The translations under genes and the position numbers were made by a program. Of a stretch of 64,000 nucleotides of DNA, positions 56,870 through 64,000 are shown piece by piece. Each line of letters opens with the position of its first letter. The first letter of the stretch is position 1. The notes below the pieces were generated by a model. That model made no database searches. It worked only from the letters and a program-made list of their open reading frames with translations, and was not told the DNA's origin. This DNA comes from an uncultured Collinsella sp. (GTDB lineage: Bacteria > Actinomycetota > Coriobacteriia > Coriobacteriales > Coriobacteriaceae): assembly GCA_900768265.1 (NCBI GenBank), contig CAAGCF010000036.1, forward strand, positions 186,001 to 250,000, in the 5' to 3' direction.

Positions 56870-59059
56870 CTAGATAAGCTTGGTTGATTCCAGCTTTTCG
56901 ATGATCCAGTCGTTGGCTTTGATGACCGGGCGGCGGAAGACCACACCTAGGGCCAGCGACGGAATCAGGTAGCTCGCCAAGATGCCCAGCTCAATCCAGT
57001 ACTCCATATGGTAGGCACCGGCCATGGCGGCGTGCATGGCGTTGATGCCGTGGGTAAACGGCAGGAACGGATAGATCGCCTGGAACACGGGGCCGGTCAT
57101 CTCGATGGGGAACGTGCCGCCCGAACCGCCGACCTGCATGACCAACAGCACGACAGCGAGCGCCTTGCCGATATCGCCAAACGAAACCGTAAGCGTGTAG
57201 ACGATATTGGAGAACACGAGACTCGCGACCCAGCCCGCCAGCACAAACTGCAGCGGATTGTCGCACTGAATGCCAAAGAACAGAATGTCGCCCGCGCACA
57301 CGAGCGTTGCCTGCAGCAGGGCCAAACCGCCAAAGAACAGGTAACGGCCCAGATAGATCTCGTGCAGGCGTACGGGGATGAGCTCGTTGATAAGCTCGTC
57401 GTCGACCGAGACCTTCATCATGGCCGCCAGCACGATCGAGCCGACCCACAGCGACAGAATCGTATAGAACGGCGCCATGGCCGAGCCGTAGTTGCGGATC
57501 GGATAGACCGGCTTGCGATCAAGCGCGACGGGACCGGAAAGCGACACGGCCAGACCCTCGGGATCGTTGCCGATCATCGTCTTGATCGTGGCCAGATCGT
57601 CCGACATAAGAGCACCGTCGAGCTCGTCCTTGAAAGCGCTAATCTTGTCCGACGCCTCACCCAGCTGGTCAGAAGCCTTGTTGACGAGCTTTGCGGCTTT
57701 GGACAGACCCTTCGCCAGCGAGCCGGACGCATCGGTCAGTCCTGCTACGGCGCTATCCAAGTCGCCCGAGATACCGTTCAGGGAATCCAGAACGCCCGAA
57801 ATGGTCTTCTTGAGCTCCTTGGCCTTAACCGAGAACGTGGAATCGTAGTCGGACTTGGCTCCCGAGATACCCGCCTTGGCATCGGCGATTGCCTGGTCAA
57901 CCTCGGCACGCGAGTTGTTGACCTCCGCCATGCCGTCCGAAAGGGACTTTGCGGTCGCCGTCAGGTCCTTCGCATTGTTGCGGTACTCAACGGCGATTCT
58001 GCCCAGCGACGTAGCAGCGGACTTGAGACCGTCTTTGAGCTTGTCACCACTCACCTGGTCGGCAAGGCTGCGGAGCCGATCGGCCATCGCATCGATATCG
58101 TCAGCACGCGTATTGAGCGCCGCTGCGGCTTCGTTGAGCTGGGACACCGTAAGGTCAACATGCTGATTCGCGGCATCGAACGCCTTCGCAAGCTCGGCGG
58201 ACACGTTGTCGAACGAGCCCGCGCTTCCGTCAATCGCCGCGTCAACGGCATCGTTGGCGGCCTTGAGCGCTTCCTTGGAATCATTGATGCCACTCTTGGC
58301 GTGCTCCATCAGCTGCTTCGTCGACTCATCAACGGTGCCCGTCTGCTTGAGCATGCCGCCCGCCGATGTCAGCGAATCGGACGTAGAGCTCAAAATGCCC
58401 GCGAGCGACGTCGCGCTCGCCTGAACGTCCTGCAGGTCCTCGACCGAATCGCCCAGCGTAGAGGAAAGATTGGCGATAAAGTTGCTCACCTGGTCGGTGC
58501 TCATATAGTCGAGCAGGCTGGACACGGTCTTAAGGCCGATGGTCGTGATGGTCTTGGTAAAGGTCTCGTTGACCTGACTCTGGACGGCGCTCGAGCCCTT
58601 TTCAGTCACGATCTGTGCGATGGCGTTGGCCTTCTGGTTCTCGTAGAACTCGATATCGGCGTGCTTCACCTCGGTCGAGAAAAGCGTCATCATGTCGGCG
58701 CTAAACGTCTTGGGGATAACGACGGCGGCATAGTATGTGCCCGACTTAACGCCCTCAATCGCCTTATCGCGGTCGTTGAGCACGACCCAGTCGAAGTTCT
58801 CGTTGCCGCGCAGGGCGGCGGTCACGTTTTCGCCCACGTTGACCTCGACGGGGATCAGATCGCTCTCGTAACCCTCATCGGTGTTGACCACGGCGATCTT
58901 AAGATTGCCGGTGTTGCCGTACGGATCCCAGCTGCCGGCAATGTTAAACCACGCGTACAGGCACGGCACGATAATGAGACCCATCACGACAATCAAGCCG
59001 ATCACGGAGCGAGACACGTTTTGGACATCGCGCTTAAACAGGTGCAGGATGATTTTCAT
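56870..59059 (-). CDS. YhgE/Pip-family membrane protein
   Basis: A 729-residue protein of the YhgE/Pip (phage infection protein, ABC-2-like) family. One N-terminal helix (VIGLIVVMGLIIVPCLYAWF) is followed by the signature SWDPYGNTGNLKIAVVNTDEGY, a long extracellular coiled-coil region (about 180-480) and five or six C-terminal helices. Family members may act in export or cell-envelope stress and relate to EsaA of type VII secretion. The ATG at 59059 abuts the stop of the upstream paralogue, so the two are co-translated. Confidence 0.88.
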   Translation of the reverse strand: MKIILHLFKRDVQNVSRSVIGLIVVMGLIIVPCLYAWFNIAGSWDPYGNTGNLKIAVVNTDEGYESDLIPVEVNVGENVTAALRGNENFDWVVLNDRDKAIEGVKSGTYYAAVVIPKTFSADMMTLFSTEVKHADIEFYENQKANAIAQIVTEKGSSAVQSQVNETFTKTITTIGLKTVSSLLDYMSTDQVSNFIANLSSTLGDSVEDLQDVQASATSLAGILSSTSDSLTSAGGMLKQTGTVDESTKQLMEHAKSGINDSKEALKAANDAVDAAIDGSAGSFDNVSAELAKAFDAANQHVDLTVSQLNEAAAALNTRADDIDAMADRLRSLADQVSGDKLKDGLKSAATSLGRIAVEYRNNAKDLTATAKSLSDGMAEVNNSRAEVDQAIADAKAGISGAKSDYDSTFSVKAKELKKTISGVLDSLNGISGDLDSAVAGLTDASGSLAKGLSKAAKLVNKASDQLGEASDKISAFKDELDGALMSDDLATIKTMIGNDPEGLAVSLSGPVALDRKPVYPIRNYGSAMAPFYTILSLWVGSIVLAAMMKVSVDDELINELIPVRLHEIYLGRYLFFGGLALLQATLVCAGDILFFGIQCDNPLQFVLAGWVASLVFSNIVYTLTVSFGDIGKALAVVLLVMQVGGSGGTFPIEMTGPVFQAIYPFLPFTHGINAMHAAMAGAYHMEYWIELGILASYLIPSLALGVVFRRPVIKANDWIIEKLESTKLI

Positions 59060-61876
59060 TTATGCCTCACCTCCTTTGGAGTGCTTGCCGAGCGGGGTGG
59101 TATCTCCATCATTTGTAGCTGTGCTGTCGCTGCCCTGAGATTTACGATGCGCACCGATATGCGGCAGACGGCTCGTGGGCTGTTCGCTGTCCTTGGTGCC
59201 CCGCTCGCTGGCGTTGAGGCCAAACATGCGACGGGCGGCAGGAATGGCAGCCGTGTGCTCGCGCATCTCGCGGCGAAGGTCCTCGTCCGAAAGCGCCGAG
59301 ATACGCATCTGGGTATTGAGGCTCGCACGGATGTACTCGATGTTGATGAGCCAGCCACAGATGGCGATAACCGAAATGATCCAGATAACGAGCAGGATGA
59401 TCTTGCCGTTATTGTCGATATCGAGAACCGTCGACAGTACAAAGAGCAGGACCTGGACGCCCACCACGGCGGCAAAACCGCCCTTGATGTAGTACGGGTA
59501 GCGATGCTCAAACGCCACGGCATGATCGAGCAGCTCGCGACGGTACGAATCCGAATCGAGCATGACGCGCATGGCCGTACGCAGCGAATAACGTTGGCGC
59601 GGCAGGTCGTTGGACTCGCAGATCATGAGGCCCGTCGTGGAAAGCTGCTTATCAAAGAGCAGATTGAGGTTGAGCAGCAACGGGCGCAGCTGCAGACCGA
59701 TAAAGAGCGCGATGATAAGGAACACGCCCAGGATGCACAGGTTGAACAGGTAGTTGAACGAATACATGCCACCGACGGTCTCGCGCAGCAGGTTGATGCC
59801 ATAGGTGAAGGGCAGCAGCGGATGCAGCCATTGGAAGAAACCTGGCATCATCTCGATGGGATACATGCCCGACGAGCCGGGGATCTGCACAATGACGAGG
59901 ATGACGCCAATGGCTTTACCGATATGCTTAAAGGTGGTGGACAGCGCATAGATGATATTGACGTAGGTAAACGAGATAGCGATGCCGCCCAGCACAAAGA
60001 GCAGCGGATTGACGCACTGAACGCCAATGACTAGGTCGCCTACCGTAACGATGATGGCCTGGAACGCGCCCAGGATCACCAGTAGCAGCCAGCGGCCAAA
60101 GTAGCCCTGACGCGCCGTAAAGCTACCGATGCCCTCGCGGTCGACCTCGAGTTTGTAGATAGCGATGAGCACATAGCCGCCTACCCACAGCGCCAGATTG
60201 GTGTAGAAGGGCGCGATGCCCGAGCCAAAGCTCTTGACCGGATAGATTGACTTGGACGTCAGCTCAACCGGAGATGCCATGAAATCTGCCACGTCATTGA
60301 CGTCGACGTCCATGAGGTCGGCTAACTCGCCCATAGACCCAGAGGTCTGCAACGCCGCAATGTCATTGGCGGCGGTCGCGAGCTTGTCCTGAACCTTGGC
60401 AAGGGAGGCGTCGGTTTGGGACAGCGTGGTCTTTGCCTGCTTGAGCGTGGCGCCGAGCTGCGCCAGCGTGCCGCGCGCGCTCGCTATCGTGGGGGTCATA
60501 CCCGATACAATGCCGGTCAAATCGCCCGAAACGGCGGCAAAGGAGTCAAGCGCGCTCGAAGCCTTCGGAAGTGCGTTCTGACCCAGATCGGTCTGAGCCT
60601 GACCGAGGTTAGCTGTACCGGTCTGAATTGCCGCGTTGAGTGCGTTGCTCGCGTTCGAGACGGCCGTGGCGTCATTTGCCATGGCGCTCGACTGCGCGGA
60701 CAGACTGTTCTTGATACTCTGCAGCTGGTCGTTCTGCTTCTTGAGCGTATCGATCGTCGAGGCGATCAGTGCGTCGATCCGATCCGATCCCGTCGAGGTA
60801 TCGCCGGCAAGAATCTGCAGGTGGCCGATAACTGCGGTGTTGTGATCGATCGTTGCCTGGAGAGACTCGAGCGAGTTGTCGATGCGGGTGGTCGTAGATG
60901 TGACCGTGCCCGTCAGCTTGCCGATGGCAGCGTTCGCGGAGGCCGATGTCTTGGTTAGCGCAAGGCTGCCTTCCGAGAGCGCCTTGGAGAGCGAGGTGAT
61001 GGACTTGCCAGCCGTGGTACGAGCTTCGCCCAGCAGATCATTACCCTGAGCGATTGCCTGCGTTAGCGAAGGCGCCTGTCCCTGCAGGCCCGCCAACGCA
61101 GCATCGGCCGAAGCAATCGAGCTGCTCGTCTTGTCGATGGCGGTGTTCATGTCGCCGATGGAATCACGCACTTCGCCCAGGGTATCAGACGCCTCGGACA
61201 CCGAGCCCGCCAGCGAATCCTGGGTCTGGGTTGCCTTGTCTTTAAGGTCGATGCCAGCATCTTTGGCAATACCCGCGACGGTCTCGCCCACCGTGGAGAC
61301 AAACTCCGAGTTGATCTGCTCCTCGATGGTGTTGGCACCGGTATCGGTGACCTTGGGCGCAATGGCGCTCTTTTTCTCGTTGACGTAATAGGTGAGCTTC
61401 GGCTGATGGTAATTGCCATCGAGCATCGAGACGAGATTGTCAGAGAAGTTCTTGGGAATCACGATGGCCGCATAGTACTCACCGCTCTCGACGCCCTCTT
61501 TGGCGTCGGCCGCTGAATCGACGAAGGTCCATCCCAGCTGATCGTTCTCCTTGAGCTGGTCGACCACCTTATCGCCTGCGTTGAGCTCGCCCACTAGGTC
61601 GTTCTGGGTGCCCTGATCGTTGTTGGCGATGGCGATTTTAATGCCCTGGGTATTTCCGTACGGATCCCAGTTGGCAACGATGTTGTACCAGGCATACAGC
61701 GAGGGAATAACGCACACGCCCAGGGTAACCACCAGGGCGACAGGGTTCACGATCAATCGCTTGATGTCGCGTTTAAAAATTGCAAGGGAAACCTTTGCAT
61801 CGGATAGTTTGCTGCCGAGACTCACGCTTGGACCATCCATCCTGTCGTTGAATCGAATCGTACTATCGACAACCAT
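59060..61876 (-). CDS. YhgE/Pip-family membrane protein with extra C-terminal domain
   Basis: About 938 residues. It has the same plan as its neighbour: a first helix (LVVTLGVCVIPSLYAWYNIV), NWDPYGNTQGIKIAIANNDQ, a long coiled-coil exterior and several C-terminal helices. After these it carries about 190 extra residues with two more helices (GGFAAVVGVQVLLFVLSTVL, IILLVIWIISVIAICGWLIN) and a charged, Ser/Thr-rich cytoplasmic tail. The start is uncertain: an ATG at 61876 or one at 61840 both lack a good ribosome binding site. Confidence 0.85.
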   Translation of the reverse strand: MVVDSTIRFNDRMDGPSVSLGSKLSDAKVSLAIFKRDIKRLIVNPVALVVTLGVCVIPSLYAWYNIVANWDPYGNTQGIKIAIANNDQGTQNDLVGELNAGDKVVDQLKENDQLGWTFVDSAADAKEGVESGEYYAAIVIPKNFSDNLVSMLDGNYHQPKLTYYVNEKKSAIAPKVTDTGANTIEEQINSEFVSTVGETVAGIAKDAGIDLKDKATQTQDSLAGSVSEASDTLGEVRDSIGDMNTAIDKTSSSIASADAALAGLQGQAPSLTQAIAQGNDLLGEARTTAGKSITSLSKALSEGSLALTKTSASANAAIGKLTGTVTSTTTRIDNSLESLQATIDHNTAVIGHLQILAGDTSTGSDRIDALIASTIDTLKKQNDQLQSIKNSLSAQSSAMANDATAVSNASNALNAAIQTGTANLGQAQTDLGQNALPKASSALDSFAAVSGDLTGIVSGMTPTIASARGTLAQLGATLKQAKTTLSQTDASLAKVQDKLATAANDIAALQTSGSMGELADLMDVDVNDVADFMASPVELTSKSIYPVKSFGSGIAPFYTNLALWVGGYVLIAIYKLEVDREGIGSFTARQGYFGRWLLLVILGAFQAIIVTVGDLVIGVQCVNPLLFVLGGIAISFTYVNIIYALSTTFKHIGKAIGVILVIVQIPGSSGMYPIEMMPGFFQWLHPLLPFTYGINLLRETVGGMYSFNYLFNLCILGVFLIIALFIGLQLRPLLLNLNLLFDKQLSTTGLMICESNDLPRQRYSLRTAMRVMLDSDSYRRELLDHAVAFEHRYPYYIKGGFAAVVGVQVLLFVLSTVLDIDNNGKIILLVIWIISVIAICGWLINIEYIRASLNTQMRISALSDEDLRREMREHTAAIPAARRMFGLNASERGTKDSEQPTSRLPHIGAHRKSQGSDSTATNDGDTTPLGKHSKGGEA

Positions 61877-62040
61877 TGTACGTAGGCGCTTTAGTGCCTC
61901 GCGGCACAATGGTGCTGAGTTTTGCGGGTAGCAATATACTACGAAGATGAGTTAGCGTACAGATGTACAGTATCTTAAATTCCCGCAGCTCCCAAAACCA
62001 CAACCCGCACAAACTAGCAGTTCGAATAGTCATTGGGAAA

Positions 62041-62119
62041 GTCATTGGGGACGTTCTTAAACGACCAGTCAAACAAGAACGTCCCCAACAACTAGTCATT
62101 TAAGAACGTCCCCAATGAC
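62041..62119. repeat. REPIN-like inverted repeat (GGGGACGTTCTT type)
   Basis: Perfect 19-bp arms GTCATTGGGGACGTTCTTA (62041-62059) and its complement (62101-62119), with a third AAGAACGTCCCCAA copy inside at 62075-62088. Confidence 0.65.
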
Positions 62120-62157
62120 TACCCATAACAACGCCGATGTTTTGGCGCAGACAGCGA

Positions 62158-62256
62158 AAGCCCGCCAGAGCGAGCAAGGTGCCTTGAAACGAGGCGGCAT
62201 TGACCTTCTGGTCATGCCGCCGAAGTTGAAAGGCAGATTGCCGCTCTGGCGGGCTT
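62158..62256 (+). repeat. Hundred-base structured hairpin, class II copy X
   Basis: Outer stem AAGCCCGCCAGAGCG (62158-62172) with 62242-62256, then GCAA/TTGC, a GGT x AGA loop, helix GCCTT/AAGGC, loop GAAACGA opposite GAAGTTGA, helix GGCGGCA/TGCCGCC and tip TGACCTTCTGGTCA. A separate simple hairpin, GGTTACGCGGTTC/GAACCGCGTAACC, follows at 62268-62297, near the htpG stop. Confidence 0.6.
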
Positions 62257-62303
62257 GCAGCGTCGAGTGGTTACGCGGTTCGTAGAACCGCGTAACCCCC
62301 TAG

Positions 62304-64000
62304 TTACATCAGTTCGCAAATAGCCGCAGCGAAGGCTACGGGGTCCTCGGGGAGGATGCCCTCGACGAGCAGGGCCTGGTCGTAGAGCAAGCCGGAGTAC
62401 TGCTTGATCTTGTCGGCGTCGCCCGCCTTCTGGGCAGCGACGAGCTTGGCGAAGACCGGGTGCTTGGCGTTGAGCTCGAGCACGCGCTGGCTCTTAGGCA
62501 TACCGTCGGGCGCGCCCTCGGGGCCCTTCTGAAGCACTTTCTCCATCTCGAGCGAAAGCGGACCCTCGGTGGTGATGCAGGCGGGAGCGTCAGTCAGACG
62601 CGCGGAGACGGCAACCTTCTCGACCTTGTCGCCGAGCGCCTCCTTCATGGCACCAAAGAGGTCCTCGTTCTCCTTGGTGGCGTCCTCGGCCTCCTTCTTC
62701 TCGTCATCGGTCGCCAAGTCAAGATCGCCGGTCGCGACGTTCTTAAGCTCCAGGTGACGATCCTCGACCTCAGGCTCAGCGCCATCGGCAACTGCCCTCT
62801 CAGCAGCCTCGCGAGCAGCGTCATCCTCGTAGACCTTGGGCATATCGGCAGCCACGTACTCACGCATGGCCTGGAAGGTGAACTCATCCACGTCCTGCGT
62901 CAGCAGCAGTACATCGTAGCCGCGGTCGAGCACGCCCTTCACGACGGGCATCTTGGCCAGACGCTCGCGCGAATCGCCGGCGGCATAGTAGATTGCCTTC
63001 TGGCCCTCGGGCATGCCCTTGGCGTACTCGGCCAAGGTGATCATCTTCTGCTCCTTGGCAGACCAGAACAGCAGCAGGTCGGCGAGCTCGTCGGCCTTCA
63101 TGCCGTAGCTCGAGTAGATGCCGTACTTAAGACCGCGACCAAAGTTCTCAAAGAACTTCTCGTATGCCTCGCGGTCGTTGTCGCGCATGTCCTCGAGATC
63201 GGCGGTGATCTTCTTCTCGACACGCTTGGCAATGGCCTTGAGCTGACGATTCTGCTGCAGCGTCTCACGCGAAATATTAAGCGTCACGTCGGCAGAGTCC
63301 ACGACACCGCGCACAAAGTTGTAGTAGTCGGGCAGCAGGTCGTCGCACTTCTCCATAATCAGCACGTTGGAGCTGTAGAGCGCCAGGCCCTTCTCGTAGT
63401 CCTTGCTGTACAGATCGAACGGGGCGCGACCCGGCACAAACAGCAGCGCATCGTACTCAAGCGTGCCTTCGGCGTGGAAGCTGATAGTGCGCGCGGGATC
63501 GTCAAAGTCGTGGAATGTGGACTTGTAGAACTCGTTGTAATCCTTCTGCTCAACGTCGGAGCTGCGCTTTTTCCAGATCGGCGTCATGGAGTTGATGGTC
63601 TCGAGTTCCTGGTAGTCCTCGTACTCGGGCTTGTAATCATCCGGCGCGTCCTCGGGCTTGGGCTTCTGGCGGCTCTTGCTCACCATCATCTGAATCGGGT
63701 AGCGCACATAGTTGCTGTACTGCTGAATCAGGCTCTTGAGGCCCCACTCGGTCAGGAAGCGATCGTAGGTCTCGGCCTCGCCGTCGGCGTCGAGCTTCTC
63801 GTTCTCGCGCAGCGTCAGAATGACATCGGTACCGTGCTCAGCACGCTCACCATCCTCGATGGTGTAGCCCTCAAGACCGTCGGACTCCCAAACGTGGGCG
63901 GTATCCTCGCCATAAGCGCGACTGACGACCTTCACGTGGCTGGCGACCATAAAGGCGGAGTAGAAACCCACGCCAAACTGACCGATGATGTCGACATCGG
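62304..64000 (-). CDS. htpG: Chaperone HtpG (Hsp90), N-terminus outside the window
   Basis: About 565 residues of an Hsp90 protein. The frame is open at the window edge (GQFGVGFYSAFMVA of the ATPase domain), so the first 100 or so residues lie beyond 64000. The middle domain (SFHAEGTLEYDALLFVPGRA, RGVVDSADVTLNISRETLQQ) and C-terminal dimerisation domain are present. It is an ATP-dependent cytoplasmic chaperone. The acidic insert ATDDEKKEAEDATKENEDLF at about 470 in the visible part is charged but within what the family allows. Confidence 0.95.
   Translation of the reverse strand, partial: DVDIIGQFGVGFYSAFMVASHVKVVSRAYGEDTAHVWESDGLEGYTIEDGERAEHGTDVILTLRENEKLDADGEAETYDRFLTEWGLKSLIQQYSNYVRYPIQMMVSKSRQKPKPEDAPDDYKPEYEDYQELETINSMTPIWKKRSSDVEQKDYNEFYKSTFHDFDDPARTISFHAEGTLEYDALLFVPGRAPFDLYSKDYEKGLALYSSNVLIMEKCDDLLPDYYNFVRGVVDSADVTLNISRETLQQNRQLKAIAKRVEKKITADLEDMRDNDREAYEKFFENFGRGLKYGIYSSYGMKADELADLLLFWSAKEQKMITLAEYAKGMPEGQKAIYYAAGDSRERLAKMPVVKGVLDRGYDVLLLTQDVDEFTFQAMREYVAADMPKVYEDDAAREAAERAVADGAEPEVEDRHLELKNVATGDLDLATDDEKKEAEDATKENEDLFGAMKEALGDKVEKVAVSARLTDAPACITTEGPLSLEMEKVLQKGPEGAPDGMPKSQRVLELNAKHPVFAKLVAAQKAGDADKIKQYSGLLYDQALLVEGILPEDPVAFAAAICELM

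Noticed and set aside
57008..60034. Long plus-strand open frame across the YhgE/Pip genes
   Set aside because: Antisense shadow of two clear membrane protein genes; low-complexity composition and no recognisable motif.

Overview
The window looks like chromosome of a high-GC, anaerobic gut actinobacterium of the class Coriobacteriia, most likely Collinsella or a close relative. This is an inference from codon use, Shine-Dalgarno-led genes, the gene content (LacI-controlled pectin catabolism, feo cluster, larABC genes, YhgE/Pip pair) and the many palindromic intergenic repeats. I saw no rRNA, tRNA, CRISPR array, phage or intact insertion sequence.

Layout. 1-1000: a small membrane protein and a frameshifted peptidase remnant. 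1004-3054: a glutamine synthetase-like gene and a GlnR-like orphan response regulator. 3142-3813: a RelB/DinJ-nucleotidyltransferase fusion with a possible HEPN remnant and a palindromic operator. 3815-30031: a large uronate and pectin catabolic island. 30129-33632: a ferrous-iron uptake (feo) cluster. 33678-35857: an HPr and an amino-acid permease. 36011-40869: an ebgAC-type beta-galactosidase with its LacI regulator. 41174-43853: aspS and serB. 43968-48600: a lactate-racemase-type locus (larB, larC, tetR, aquaporin larD, larA). 49212-53596: ppc and hisS. 53901-61876: an M20 amidohydrolase, a DMT transporter and two YhgE/Pip proteins. The window ends inside htpG.

The island forms a coherent pathway. 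A GPH/MFS symporter brings in oligouronides. Enzymes without signal peptides (GH28, a pectin methylesterase-esterase fusion, a GDSL esterase, GH105) break them down in the cytoplasm. Saturated galacturonate or glucuronate goes through UxaC, UxaB and UxaA to 2-keto-3-deoxygluconate (KDG). Unsaturated uronate goes through an RpiB-like isomerase (DhuI type) and a KduD/DhuD-type dehydrogenase to KDG. KdgK and Eda then give pyruvate and glyceraldehyde-3-phosphate. At least two LacI operator families occur here: ACGAAACCGATTTCGT (two sites) and GTGAACGTTCAC (nine sites). A third family, CAACCGGTTG (three sites), serves the beta-galactosidase operon.

The most unusual content is non-coding. Two copies of a leader RNA candidate with a conserved pseudoknot, invariant loop segments and compensatory stem changes precede eda and a YitT-like membrane protein. 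A second hairpin module, with its promoter and operator, is duplicated in front of kdgK and the YitT-like gene. Two further families of about 100-base hairpins keep their internal-loop sequence while their helices covary. A 28-bp element is shared upstream of three separate catabolic operons.
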